A stretch of DNA of 64,000 nt from Viola odorata (lineage: Eukaryota > Streptophyta > Magnoliopsida > Malpighiales > Violaceae). Where the stretch lies: positions 33,760,040 through 33,824,039 of the forward strand of contig OY829546.1 in NCBI GenBank assembly GCA_963691705.1, given 5' to 3'. A program made the translations under genes and the position numbers. The notes beneath the pieces are model-generated. The model did no database searches and was not told where the DNA came from. It saw only the letters and a program-made list of their open reading frames with translations. This document shows positions 12,240-23,326 of this stretch, piece by piece. Numbering within the stretch: position 1 is the first letter of the stretch; each line of letters opens with the position of its first letter.

Positions 12240-12460
12240 TTCGGATATTCGGAAATTTCCGAATTTTTTTTTTCGGATATCGGGTTTGCCAAAATATCCA
12301 AAATCCCTCCCGAATCCGATTTTTTTTTTTGACTATCCGAACCCGAATTTCCGAAAATTAAAATTCGGAAATTCGGATATACCCGAATTTCCCGAATTTT
12401 AATTTTCGGAAATTCGGGTCGATTTTCCGAAAATTCGGATATACATATCCGAAATCCAAA
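12240..12460. repeat. Left subterminal TTCGG-rich repeat cluster of hAT 1
   Basis: About 220 bp packed with variants of ATTCGGAWATTCGG in both orientations. The other end of the same element mirrors it. In hAT elements such subterminal arrays are usually transposase-binding sites; that role is inferred here. Confidence 0.75.
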
Positions 12461-12682
12461 TTAAAAACCCTGTCTTAATTTTGCATCCTGGAACCAATTT
12501 TATAAGCAGAAATTGAAAGCCTCAATGGCAACAAGCCAACAACAACAAATTACAATCATTAATCAAGCCAAGCAAATTACATCCTGGAAGCAATTTTATA
12601 ACCTGGGAGCAGAAATTGAAAGCCTCAATGGCTTCATAGAATACATCCGGTACAAATTAAAAGCCTCAATGGCAACAATAAC

Positions 12683-12990
12683 ATGAATCAAGCTACTGCC
12701 AAGCAACAACAACAATCCACTACAAAATACAACCAAGCATTAATCATACAAAATACAATCATGAATCAAGCTACTGCCAAGCAACAACAACAATCCACTA
12801 CAAAATACAACCAAGCATTAATCATACAAATTACAATCATGAATCAAGCTACTGCCAAGCAACAACAACAATCCACCACAAAATACAACCAAGCATTAAT
12901 CATACAAATTACAATCCACTACTGCCAACCAAGCAACAACAACAATCCAACCAAGCATTAATCATACAAATTACAATCCACTATCCCAAG
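12683..12990 (+). repeat. 78-bp tandem repeats in hAT 1
   Basis: Three nearly identical 78-bp units begin at 12683, 12761 and 12839 (each starts ATGAATCAAGCTACTGCC and contains CAACAACAACAATCC), followed by partial copies to about 12990. The unit is a multiple of three and open in one frame, but nothing else suggests coding. Confidence 0.85.
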
Positions 12991-13236
12991 CAACAACAAC
13001 AAACCGAACAAACCGACGTAATCCAAATTAAACATACAATAACAGTAATAATAATTAGTTCCATTACTGCCTGCCAAGCAACTTGCACCAATTTGAAAAT
13101 CCAACAAAGCATTAATCTCCTAAAATTTCTGTGACGGTGGTCTCCACTCCCATTTGAGAAAATTCTGAAAAATAAAGTATTCCAAGCAATAAAAAATATG
13201 AGTAATTAAATGTAGAAAATAAATATATAGAGAGAA

Positions 13237-13848
13237 CTAAATTGCAAAAAAAAAAAACTTACCAATTTCCCATTTGTCAAGCTCAGCAAGGTCCTCTTCA
13301 ACTGTCATGGAATCTCTCGATGATCTGAACCAATCTTGTGCACATATTAAGGCTTGCACAACCATCGGAGTCAAAGAACTCCTAAAAGGGTCAAGGACTC
13401 TTCCTCCAGTGCTGAAGGCAGATTCAGATGCCACTGTGGAGACTTGGACAGCTAGTACATCCTTTGCCATCCTAGAAAGAATAGGGAACCTTGGAGCATG
13501 CTTCTTCCACCAGTCCAAGATGGAAAATGATTTATCTCCCTCAATAACATTCTCGTGCAAGTAAGATTCCAATTCTGACTTCATTTCAAACGTGCCTCCA
13601 CCATGAGCTGCCTTGAACCTTTTAAACCTTTCTTCTCTAGCACTTATCAACTCAGCAGCGATATCTGCACAATCTGCTTGCATTTGACTTCCACTAGACC
13701 CTCCCTTATCCAAAGAGGTCTCACCTACAACACTCTGCTTCTTATACAACTCCCAATAGCCTAAATATATCTTTTCCATATCACTCTTCACTTTATCTGT
13801 CAACTCTTTCCCAACAATGTCTCCAGCTTCTGCTTGTTGTGTAGCCAT
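13237..13848 (-). pseudogene. hAT transposase C-terminal fragment (dimerisation domain)
   Basis: A 203-residue open frame starts at an ATG. The last 110 residues match the hAT family C-terminal dimerisation domain, with the hallmark stretch VSTVASESAFSTGGRVLD followed by a SLTPMVVQALIC helix. The upstream 60 residues are a charged linker. The RNase-H-like catalytic core and BED zinc finger expected upstream are absent. The first in-frame ATG follows a TAG-ending AG that could be an old splice acceptor. Probably not functional alone, though it could in principle bind another hAT transposase. Confidence 0.85.
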
Positions 13849-13958
13849 CTCCTAGGTTACAGGAAATCAAAATTAGAAAAGAGAATTAAGACCAACAAGC
13901 AGAAGCAAAAATCAGAATTACGACCAAGCAAAAAAAAAAGCTCCAGCAGTCAACAAGA

Positions 13959-14415
13959 ATCCTAACTATCAGTCAATTAATTCAATACCATACTACTGTT
14001 ATTCCACGGAAGAATTCAATCCTCATGAAAATTCTAGCAAGAATTTAAACAAGAATTTGCAGCAGAGGTGGCAGGCATGTCAATGTGTGTAACAGAAATT
14101 AATTCAAAATTGACACAACACAACACAATCACAAACACAATGATAGTGAATTTCTCTTCTATCAGTCAATTAATTTAAAGTACAAGCAACTCAATGCTAA
14201 AAAATCCTAACTATCAGTCAATTAATTCAATACCATACTACTGTTATTCCACGGAAGAATTCAATCCTCATGAAAATTCTAGCAAGAATTTAAACAAGAA
14301 TTTGCAGCAGAGGTGGCAGGCATGTCAATGTGTGTAACAAAAATTAATTCAAAATTGACACAACACAACACAATCACAAACAACACAATCACAATGATAG
14401 TGAATTTCTCTTCTT
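13959..14415 (+). repeat. Direct duplication of about 200 bp inside hAT 1
   Basis: Copy 1 at 13959-14160 and copy 2 at 14204-14415 share nearly all bases, from ATCCTAACTATCAGTCAATT to TGATAGTGAATTTCTCTTCT. They are separated by about 43 bases. Copy 2 has a short CACAACACAATCACA expansion. Confidence 0.85.
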
Positions 14416-14639
14416 GTGATTTCAGGATGGACATGAACCTCATCCACACAACACAATCACACAAGAATTAACAATCCACAGTCCACTCAATCTCACAATC
14501 ACACGAAGAAAATGAAAAGCGGCGAAGAACCATAGATACATACCAGAAGCGGTGAGTCGGTGAGTCCAGAGAGAGAAGAGATTGACAATTTGAGAGAGAG
14601 AACTCAGAGGTGACAGTGAATGAGGCCGTGAGGTGAGGA

Positions 14640-15015
14640 TTACTGGGTTAGGGTTCCGATTTGGTCGATGTCGAGAGAGAAGAGAGTGAGACTGTGAGAA
14701 AGAGGACTCGTGGTTTGGTGACCGTGACCGTGAGGTGAGGATTGCACCGTTACAGGTTACTGGGTTAGGTTCCAATTTGGTCGATCAAGAGAGAAGAGAG
14801 TGAGACTGTGAGAAAGAGAGGTAACTCATGGTGGTGAGGCCGTAAGGGTTCGGATTTGGTCGATGTCGAGAGAGAAGAGAGTGACTGTGAGAAAGAGAGG
14901 TGACTCGTGGTGGTGACGGTGACTGGTGAGGCTAGGGTTCCGATTTGGTAGATCGAGAGAGAAGAGGTTGAGTTGAGACTTTGTGAGTGGTTTGTGAATT
15001 GTGACTTGTGAGAGA
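14640..15015 (+). repeat. Degenerate GA-rich repeats in hAT 1
   Basis: Four related blocks contain TTCCGATTTGGTCGAT or close variants followed by GAGAGAGAAGAG and TGAGAAAGAG (about 14661, 14771, 14847, 14938). The unit is about 90-110 bp and imperfect. Confidence 0.65.
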
Positions 15016-15059
15016 GGAGGTGAGTCGTTCGTGTGTGTGTGAGTAAAGTGAGGACTAGG

Positions 15060-15260
15060 AGTAGTCCTATTTCGGAAAAAAAGGAATACTGATACATTTC
15101 GGAAAAATCGGATACCGATTTTTCCAAAACCAATTCCGATCCCGAACCCGAAATTATTTTCGGATATAACATATCCGAACCCGAATTTCCGATATCCGAA
15201 ATACACTATCCGAATTTCAAAAATTTCGGGTCGGAAAATTCGGAAATTCGGGTATTCGGA
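15060..15260. repeat. Right subterminal TTCGG-rich repeat cluster of hAT 1
   Basis: This is the mirror of the left cluster: repeated CCGAA/TTCGG words such as CCCGAATTTCCGATATCCG across about 200 bp. Together the two clusters form long imperfect subterminal inverted repeats. Confidence 0.75.
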
Positions 15261-15341
15261 AATGTGCACACCCCTAGGTGTGGAGAATGCGTTAAAGCAT
15301 CCACATTTGTATTGGAAAGTTCCACAGGAGTTCTTGGAGTG

Positions 15342-16210
15342 CAGGCACGGATCCAGCTAATGCCCACCCTGGTCCAATCAATTTTTTTTAATAGGCCCGT
15401 TAGCCCAGCCACAATCTTTCAATTTGGCTTTTCAACTTTGGCGGCACATCAATTAATTGAATTGGCTCCATTCATCCCTCTCCTCTCCTCGACCAAATCC
15501 AATTCTGCCTCTGCCTCTCCTCTCCTCTCCTCTCCTCTCCTCAACCAAAAAAACATTTGTCTTCTTATTTTTCTTACAATAATTCCTAAAGATTTTTTGT
15601 TTGTTTGTAAGAAAGTACTCCCATAATGACCTTTAAAATTTTAACTATCCTTTGTAAATAAACTCATATTTTTCTTCTTATAAAATTATCAACCTATTTC
15701 GTCCTTTATTTTATATTATTTTATAAGGACCTTAAAGTTTAAATTTTTCAAAAAATTATCTTAGCTTCGCCACTTTATATGTGTCTCCGTTTTAAATTAA
15801 ATGACATTTTGGAATTTTTTATTATCTCAAATTAAATAATATTTTACTATTTTTTAGATATTTTTTATCTAATTTTACTAATTATCCTTTTATTATTAAA
15901 TTATCCTTTTATTATTGAAGAGTGTGAGTATTAAAATATGTCAAATACAAACTTAAAAAATATGAAAAGAGATATTTTTGATAGTGTAGAGAATGAGAGA
16001 ATCATACAAGGATTTCAAGAAGTACGTATATTGTATAAATTCTAATGTATAATTAATTTTTTTCTATATTGTCTTCTTATTTATCTTTTTGTTAAATTTA
16101 TCTAAATATTTGTTATTTAGTTCAATTTTTTGTTCAGTTCGATTGCTTTCTCTTTAAAATACTCTAAAAAAAAATCACCCCTTTAGAAATAATTCCTGGA
16201 TCCGTACCTG
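15342..16210. mobile_element. hAT DNA transposon 2, non-autonomous, in the same exon
   Basis: The 869-bp element has 15-bp terminal inverted repeats CAGGCACGGATCCAG and CTGGATCCGTACCTG (one mismatch) and a perfect 8-bp duplication TTGGAGTG at 15334-15341 and 16211-16218. It is AT-rich inside and has no transposase coding. Its ends differ from those of hAT 1, so it belongs to another hAT family. Deleting it joins EFLEW to DYRKEL in frame. Confidence 0.92.
15508..15542 (+). repeat. TCTCC microsatellite in hAT 2
   Basis: Several perfect TCTCC/CTCTC units lie inside the element. It is a simple sequence repeat with no further role visible. Confidence 0.7.
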
Positions 16211-17740
16211 TTGGAGTGGGACTACAGGAAGGAGCTTATTTACAATGAGATTAATAGTTACAATGCGGGGATCCTATGCTTGCAGGCACGTTGGAAATAA
16301 TTAGTAATTTTCACTTGTCTTTTAAATATCAACATATAGAACGGACCATTGTGTGTTCATGTGCAGAATTTTGTTACTACCTTTGTTCCATGCTTATTAT
16401 GGATTTGACTTTGCAGGAGGTTGACCGTTTCAAAGATTTGGACCGTCTTCTTCGAAAAGATGGGTTCAAAGGGGTTTATAAGGTGTGCCAGAAATGTCCT
16501 CAGTGAGTTATATGTTCTGCTTTCGGTGTTTTTTTCTTTTTAGACCTGATTAAAGTGGTTTTGTTGTTTGCTATTGCTTCTAGGCTCGCACAGGCGATGC
16601 AGATGATGGCTGTGCTATATTCTGGAAGGATGAATTGTAACTTGGACTGCCTAATTTTCATTTCCGTAGGATTGCATCTTTCCATTTCAGAATTCGGGTG
16701 GTGATTGGGAATTTGAAATGTTGAATTCTTGTGCTTTCCATATTTTTACTTCATAACTATTATGAAGGCATAAATGCAGATTCTCTCATTTATTCTCAAC
16801 CCAGATTTACCCTTTTGCATGAAGAAAATATAGAGTTCCAGAGTTTTGGCCTCCGTGACAATGTTGCTCAATTCTGTGTCTTTAAGGTATGCAGGGGTTT
16901 GATTCTTCCACCTGGCTAATATGTTTTTTTCTTTCACCTATCAAAGTTCCAATAGTGGGGAGTATATATATTTTTTCAATTATTTCTTTTCATCTATCAG
17001 AGTTTCAATAGTGGGTATACATTATTTAGATTAAGCTCCTTTTGGTGGTTTCACTTGGCTTGCACAGCTTGCTCCTTTGTATGGCTGTATTATTTGTTAA
17101 GTTCTTGGACTGGCTTCATGAACCTTCATTTTTTCGCTTTGATTTAGTGTAGTTAGCAGTTGCTAGGCTCTCTTTGCTGTTCAAAATGGTAACTCTTTTG
17201 CTGTTCATTCTTATGCAAATAGAAATTTGAGGATTCAAGTTCTTATGTAAATTGAGAAAATGGAAAAGGACATTCAAAAGCACGTTCTGGAGCCTTTATC
17301 TGTGGAAAATCTTTCTCATACCCTTATATCCATGTAAGATATGTATAATCTGCAGTATCAAGTTGATGGTCCTTTGTCTAAATAATCAACATTTGTTCTG
17401 GAAGCAATCCAGATTAATCCCTAGCAAATGTGTTACTGGGGAACAAATATAATACTGAAATTTCTTTTTATCATAATTTTTTGTGCCTTGCAGTATTTTC
17501 AGAAACACTAATTCGGAAATATTCTTGTTATGTATTTACTTTTATGCAACTGCATACATAGCTTGCAACTACTAATTTGTTTGGCTTACTTCATTAATTT
17601 TCTTTTTTACTGAATTTTGCAGATGATTGAATATGAAACAGACTCAGACTTGTGCACTCATGCATCCAAGTAAGTTCAAAAGTCATGTAATGTACAGTAC
17701 GTAGTTGTGGGAAGTTATCTGGATGCAGTATAAATCAGAT

Positions 17741-19086
17741 GATTTAAATTATTTTTTGGCACCTGCACTTCATTTAACTGACTCATTTGGTACCTCCTTT
17801 AGTCAAACGGTTTAAAAGGCACCTCCACTTGAAAGAAATGACTCATTTGGCACCTGTCCTTGACGCCGCCCGTCCTCCACCGTTAAATGCTGACGTGGCA
17901 TGACATGTCATCATGTTGATGGCGTGGCATGCCACATTTGAAAAATAATATAATTAATTTAAAAAAATTCATAAAAATAATATAATTAATTTAAAAAAAT
18001 TCATAAAAATAATATAATTAATTTTAAAAATTCAAAAAAATAATATAATTAATAATAAAAATTCAGAAAAATAATATAATTAATTTTAAAAATTAAGAAA
18101 TTTAATTTAACTGATTATTAAAATTATAAAAATACTTTAATTAATTTTAAAAATTAAAAAAAATAATTAATTTTAAAAATTCAGAAAAATAATGTAATTA
18201 ATTTTAAAAATTCAAAAAAATACTTTAATTAATTTTAAAAATTTAGAAAAATACTGTGATTAATTTTAAAAACGCAGAAATGTGAAGGCAAACCCAAGCA
18301 TAAACTAAATATGAAGATCTACCTAGGAAATTAATAATTTTCACGACTAGCGGCTGGAAACCCAAGCCCGCTGGAGCTCCTACCATAACCGGCAACCACA
18401 ATAGTCTCTACCGCTGCAGCAGATCTGGCGCACCACCACCACACCACCGCCACAACAGATTTGGCGCCAAAATTGGAGTGGGAACACTATCCCCCACTGC
18501 CGATTCGGCAAACCCAAGCATAAACTAAATATGAAGATCTATCCAGGAAATTAAAAATTAATTACAATATTTTTTTGGATTTTTAAAATTAATTTTCTTA
18601 ATTTTTAAAATTAATTACAGTATTTTTCTGGATTTTTAAAATCAATTAAAATATTTTTCTGAGTTTTTAAAATTAATTACATTATTTTCTGAATTTTTAA
18701 ATTAATTCTATTAATTTTATTAATTTTTAAAATTATTTAAATTAACTTTCTTAATTTTTAAAATTAATTACATTATTTTTCTAAATTTTTATAATTAATT
18801 ATATTATTTTTCTGAATTTTAAAAATTAATTATATTATTTTCATGAATTTTTTAAAATTAATTATATTATTTTTCAGATGTGGCATGCCACGTCATCAAT
18901 ATGATGACATGTCATGCCACGTGGCGTGCCACGTCATCATTTAACGGTGGAGGACGGACGGCGTCAAGGGCAGGTGCCAAATGAGTCATTTCTTTCAAGT
19001 GGAGGTGTTTTTTAAACCGTTTGACCAAAGGAGGTGCTAAATGAATCAGTTAAATGAAGTGCAGATGCCAAAAAATGATTTAAACC
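17741..19086. mobile_element. Mutator-like foldback element (long TIR, non-autonomous)
   Basis: The 1346-bp element has terminal inverted repeats of about 215 bp (17741-about 17955 and about 18870-19086). It begins GATTTAAATTATTTTTTGGC at one end and GGTTTAAATCATTTTTTGGC at the other. It is flanked by TAAATCAGAT on both sides (17731-17740 and 19087-19096), which fits a 9-bp Mutator duplication plus one chance base. The long TIRs and 9-bp duplication suggest a MULE. There is no transposase. It lies in the intron after CCR4-like exon 6. Confidence 0.85.
17945..18870. repeat. AT-rich core of the foldback element with an internal 43-bp duplication
   Basis: The core is built of short AATTAATTTTAAAAATTC words on the left and their complements on the right, so most of the element can fold on itself. 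The unique centre (about 18284-18550) is GC-richer and bounded by two copies of AAACCCAAGCATAAACTAAA plus following bases (18291 and 18511). That layout is what a captured fragment would leave, but the origin is unknown. Confidence 0.65.
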
Positions 19087-19096
19087 TAAATCAGAT

Positions 19097-20439
19097 AGGA
19101 TACACCACTTTGGTCAGCACGTGGTTTGTGGGCAAGTGGGTAGTCTTCTTATGCAGTGGCTTGGCCTATTTGTTTCTGGGTCATGCTCTGCTTTTCACTG
19201 GTTTGATTATCAGGGGAAATTATTCGGGTGACCCGAGGCTGGTAGATTTTGAAAATGTAGTTGCTATGTATAGGGTGTCATTCTTTTAATTAGAATATTA
19301 ATCATTGTTATTAAATAAATCTATATTATTTTTCTATTCAGAAAAAAACTGTTGGTTTTTGTTGTTGTTCTTCTTTCTTTAATAATTAATTACTACATTT
19401 ACCCTCAACTTATTGGGAGCTATGCTGAACTAGACCATTGTCTGCAAAAGCAAATGGTTGATTGGAAATAAAACTACATAGAATAGATCTAGACTACCTA
19501 GAAACTGAAACCCATGTTTTTCCTCTTGTTGCTTGCAACATCGACTTTAAGCAAGTAGCACGGGTATCGTTTCTCTTTTTTATCTTTTTTTTTATTTTTT
19601 TATAAGCGTTTATACTCTCATTGGACATCTCAGTTAGAAATATTTAATGGACAGATGTTTTGATAGCAGATGTCAAGTGATAATAGTTTGTTCCAATGTA
19701 TAGGAGGACTGTATAATAAGCCATAATTTAATATTGAGTAATATTACAGAAATGATTGGCGTTGAAAGAATCTTGTATTAAAAAAGTCTCATAATAATGT
19801 ACTGGTAATGAAAAAACTAGATAGTGTGGTTATTGCTTTTTCCAAATATCTGTCGACCTCATTATAATTCTATTCTCATTTTTTTAAACAAGATCCAGAA
19901 TTCCAGTCCTTGGCATCATGACGCCAAGAGTTGTCCAGATTTTATAAAAAAAAGAAAGAAAAGCAATTGATTGAGTCACAAGTCAAGAACCCATTGTGTG
20001 TAATTGAGCCATTTTTAGGTGTGCATTTGAAGTGATTACATTTTCCCTCTATTTCTTTCCAACTTTCGGTTGCAAATCATTTCCTTTTATCCTTTTTTTT
20101 CATTTTGAGCTAGATTTCTTTTGTGTCTTTGGTCTTTTTTCCTTGTTTCCTACATTATCATTCTACTTTAAGTCTAATTGGTGTTCAAATCATCACATTT
20201 TTTAGCATCATTCGACTTTCCTCACCTTTCTTTCTCGCCCTTATTTTCTTTGCATTCCTTGTGTTTTCATTGATTCCTAGAGTCCGTGCTAGCCTAAGTA
20301 TTGGTTTGTGATTAAAGATAAGAGTGGGTAAGGTTGTTAGCGCATTAGAGAGAAGAGTAAAACACGAGCGAAACACGTGAGGGAGAGACTAACCATTTTA
20401 TATAGACTTGTGTTTGTTTCTTTTTGTAGGTACTTCATT
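19097..20439. other. Intron or intergenic sequence, no gene seen
   Basis: AT-rich sequence with T runs. The next CCR4 exon, which should encode the conserved NIHVL segment, was searched for by eye and not found. The last 300 bp (about 20100-20439) are pyrimidine-rich and may be the leader of the gag-like ORF of element C. No 5' LTR resembling the two downstream C LTRs was found. Confidence 0.45.
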
Positions 20440-21306
20440 ATGTCTAATTATTATGATGCTAGTCTTTATTATGAGCGTTGCTCTTATGGATGTGAGGCAT
20501 CTTTTGGGAGTGGCGCTTATGGGGTTGATGACCAAGAGTCATGTTCTTATTCCGCATCTTCTTGGCTGGAGTTTGATCATCATGAGCCATCTCGGTAAGC
20601 CTATGATTCTCACGGTACACTCCCTCCATCCTATTATTAAGCTTCTTTTGGGTATAATGCATATGTGGATTATGGGTTGGGTGGACAAAGTATTGCTTGC
20701 TATGATGATTATGCCTCTTGTGCGGATAGTGTGTATGATTATTATGGGCAAGAGGTACCTTCTCGGCACACTTCTCACTCTTACAGTACACTCTCTCCAT
20801 CTTATGATCAAGTTCTTTTTCGGTATGATGACAATTTGGATGATAGGTTGTATGGTCGAAGTGTCACTAGTCATGATAATGGTAGTACCTCGTGGGAGAG
20901 TTTTGATTATGGGCATGGGCCTAATGTGTATGAGACTAGGGCGCACTCTCCAAGCCATGGCCTAGGTTTCTCATCCTACCGACACCGTGGTCATGGCTCC
21001 GCTACTTGTGTTTTTGTCCGGCGACCTCCGCAATGTTCCTATGACCGTGGAAGACATTCCTCTCATCATGGCCGAGAGCAACACTTCCGTTCCGTATATT
21101 TTCCTTCCGCTCCTCCCACACGAGCAAGAGACATCTATTGCACCTCATGTACGGGCCGAGGGCACTTGTGTGACGTATGCCCTAACAATAGAGTGAAGAA
21201 AGTGGGTTGTGCACATGAGAGTGTGGTTGTGGGTTCGGATAAGTCTTCCACCTTAGATTCGGTTATTGCTCTACTTACAGCTCAAAGGGAAATATGGACC
21301 TGCTAA
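20440..21306 (+). pseudogene. Element C gag-like ORF with a CCHC zinc knuckle
   Basis: It starts at ATG 20440 (MSNYYDASLYYERC). The protein is Tyr/Ser/Asp-rich with two in-frame TAA stops at 20596 and 20638, then stays open to TAG 21304. Near the C-terminus (about 21139-21180) it has a perfect C-X2-C-X4-H-X4-C knuckle, CTSCTGRGHLCDVC, typical of retrotransposon nucleocapsids that bind RNA. No capsid homology is obvious. The upstream AG at 20428-20430 could be a splice acceptor in the leader. Confidence 0.6.
20609..20940 (+). repeat. Tandem duplication of about 165 bp in the C gag-like ORF
   Basis: Two diverged units, starting GGTACACTCCCTCCATCCTA (about 20615) and AGTACACTCTCTCCATCTTA (about 20780), both continue into TATGAT-rich sequence ending near a TATTATGGGC / TGATTATGGGC motif. 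It explains the repeated PSY and YDD segments in the protein. Confidence 0.6.
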
Positions 21307-22036
21307 TGCACCAATGGGACTACACCAAGCAACTTATATAAGATGAGTTGGCTAGTGTGAAGAATGTGGAGAGTAGTCTTGGACGGGAACCCTTGAGGAG
21401 CAACGAGCATGTGGCTAAGGGGGAGGTCCCATCTAGTACTTATTCTTCGGGTCTACCACCCGTCGATAAGGTTAGCATTTGCTCTTCCGGTTTGCATTCT
21501 AGTGAGGAGAGTTTGGCTCTAATTAAGGAGGAAATACTTATTGTACCACCCATTGAGGAAGTTGTGGTTCCTTTGGTTGCGCAAATGGATACTTTGGGTG
21601 TCTCTTTACATGGTGATGATCATGGGGTAGATCACAAAAATAGAAATGGCTGAGGGATGTGTGGATTTACTTCGGGCTCCTATGAGAAGGCTCTTCATTG
21701 CCTCGCATTGCAAATGAAATTTCAGGATCTTGGCAGCTATTTCTCCATCATTCCGTCGGTTCCACCTAGTCACTTTATGGATCATTTCCTCTATGAGCGC
21801 CTTGACCGAGTACCCTTCATCGCTCCTTTAGCATCTCATCTTAGTCGCGCCTCCTGTTTCACTACTTTGGCTCCGCTTCATGGCTACACGGGTCCGTTTT
21901 TATAATGGGTTGAAAGGGACATAGAGCGAAGGAGAGCAATGGCAGTTCTTGTGCTTAAATCTCCATCTCCCATTTTGGTTTTTCACACTATCCATGGCCT
22001 AGATTCGAGGACAAATCTCCTCAAAGGGGGATGGGA
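21307..22036 (+). pseudogene. Element C: degenerate ORF up to its polypurine tract
   Basis: The frame shifts near 21300. Open stretches 21348-21653, 21657-21905 and 21939-22035 lie in one frame, separated by TGA and TAA codons. The middle part is unrecognised. The last part, LDSRTNLLKGGWDD, resembles the hydrophilic tail that ends many gypsy pol genes, and its DNA (AAAGGGGGATGGGA) is the likely polypurine tract next to the LTR. Confidence 0.5.
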
Positions 22037-22741
22037 TGATACGAGTGTGGGCCCATTTGATACGAGGGTAAGACCATCCGTGCCCAAATGCATTGGCAAT
22101 GAAAGACCGCCCGCTAGGCGTATCTGTCCTCGTCAACTAGCCCTAGGCGCACGGTCTCATGGAATAGCTGGCCAACCTATGAGCTTGCCCATGAGCTCGT
22201 CTGTCTTAGACCTCACGACCCATCTTCAAGCCCGCCAAGGCCAAGCTTCCCAAGGCCCTTTGTCCAAGAGTATTTAGGGATTTTCCCATGTAATAATTCA
22301 TAGGTATAAATAGAAGGACTTAGCCTCTTTTATGCCTTGTCTTTGAATTGAATGTGATATCTTTATCTTAGACCATATCTTACGTTAGCTTTAGGGTTAG
22401 GGTTCTTAGAACCAATCTATCCATTATCTTGTCAAACAACCGGGTTGTCCATCCTTGTTGGTGGAAGGTTCGGCTTGATTAGAGATCCTTGTTAGTGACA
22501 TAGAAAGGTTGCCTTACCTTTGTTGTAAGGAGGGTTTTCTCCACTTTCAAGTTCAATACAAGTTATCATCAATACATCTCTATCCTTCATCCATATTTCT
22601 GCTGCACTTATCACTCCATCTCCATCTATATTCGTCCATCCTTCATTCCTTCATCCGAGCTATCAACCTCCCGAAGAGGACTAGATCCATTCGTCCAACT
22701 ATTTCGGCCATCTTCTCTAAATCGGAACCAAGATCGTATCA
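22037..22741 (+). repeat. Element C LTR, first copy
   Basis: It starts TGATACGAGTG after a purine tract and ends CGTATCA (705 bp). It contains a TATA box GGTATAAATAGAAGG (about 22300-22315) and a block shared with the second copy (GGACTTAGCCTCTTTTAT and more). The copies are clearly related but diverged, so this is old. Confidence 0.75.
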
Positions 22742-23326
22742 AGCACCATGTTACGTGTTATGATTCAACAATATTGTAAAGCGTGGGATAATTGCATCCC
22801 ATTCATTGAATTTGCTTACAACCGCACTATGCATTCTTTCGCGCATTTCTCTCTTTTTGAACTAGTCTATGGGTTTAATCCACTCACCCCCATAGACTTG
22901 TTGCCTCTTTCTTTGAATGATTGTGCTAGCTTAGATGGCAAGTAAAAGGCAACCATGGTGAAGAAATTACACGCGAAGCCCAAGGAGCGCATTAAGGCTT
23001 TAAACGTCAATTTGAGGAACAAACGCAACTCCGGTCACCGCATCAAGTCATTTGAAGTTGGCGAATGGGTTTGGTTGCATTTAAGGAAAGATAGTTTCCC
23101 CACTCAAAGGAAGGGAAAACTTAGCCAACGGAGAGATGGAGCTTTTTCTCATTGTGGAGAAAATTAATGACAATGCTTACCGCCTTGATATTCCTCATGT
23201 TTTTGGTAATGTGAGTCCTACATTCAATATTAATGACTTGTCTCCTTACTTTGTAGGTGATGATGACGGAGTTGAAGAAGAGGAGCGTATGGATTCGAGG
23301 TCGAATCCTCTCGAAGAGGGAGGGGA
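22742..23326 (+). pseudogene. Element C: integrase C-terminal fragment of a Ty3/gypsy pol
   Basis: It begins inside the integrase core (FIEFAYNRTMHS at about 22801, LVYGFNPLTPIDLLP at about 22864) and continues into the C-terminal domain (HLRKDSFP, INDNAYRLDIPH, FNINDLSPYF). This is a chromovirus-like type, but no chromodomain is visible. Frame breaks occur at 22945 (TAA) and about 23130. Everything from gag to the catalytic integrase residues is deleted between the first LTR and this fragment. It ends with a GAAGAGGGAGGGGA purine tract. Confidence 0.75.

Larger units (their letters stand above)
12228..15276 (-). mobile_element. hAT DNA transposon 1, internally deleted, in CCR4-like exon 2
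   Basis: The 3049-bp element is flanked by a perfect 8-bp target duplication GGTGTGGA (12220-12227 and 15277-15284), the hAT signature. Its ends TAGGCCTGTGCA and, reverse-complemented, TAGGGGTGTGCA match at 10 of 12 positions. The only transposase coding left is the C-terminal dimerisation domain on the minus strand. The N-terminal zinc finger and catalytic core are missing, so it is non-autonomous. Removing the element and one duplication restores the host exon's reading frame. Confidence 0.9.
11789..17669 (+). pseudogene. CCR4-like deadenylase gene (EEP family), disrupted and truncated
   Basis: Family role: CCR4-type endonuclease/exonuclease/phosphatase proteins shorten mRNA poly(A) tails. 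Exons recognised: 1 at 11789-about 12000 (MGDDDRHQ, His/Lys-rich N-terminus); 2 from 12188 to 16285, split by two transposons (VVVVSYNILG, then NALKHPHLYW and EFLEW, then DYRKELIYNE and GILCLQ); 3 at 16417-16482 (EVDRFKDLDRLL; its first Glu is the usual catalytic residue); 4 at 16584-16636 (RTGDADDGCAIFWKDEL); 5 at 16805-16886 (HEENIEFQSFGLRDNVAQF); 6 at 17623-17669. The coding is otherwise well preserved, so disruption may be recent. Exon 2 ends in a GC rather than GT donor. The rest of the catalytic domain is absent from the window. Confidence 0.8.

Noticed and set aside
12683..12961. Small Gln-rich protein gene
   Set aside because: The open frame comes from a 78-bp repeat whose length is a multiple of three. 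No conservation or gene context supports coding.
19041..19289. 82-residue ORF downstream of the foldback element
   Set aside because: It begins inside the terminal repeat and continues into intron-like sequence, with no homology.
20408..20965. 185-residue Met/Leu/Ile-rich ORF that looks like a membrane protein
   Set aside because: It is an out-of-frame reading of the Tyr/Asp-rich gag-like ORF; TAT/GAT codons shift to ATG/ATT and look hydrophobic.
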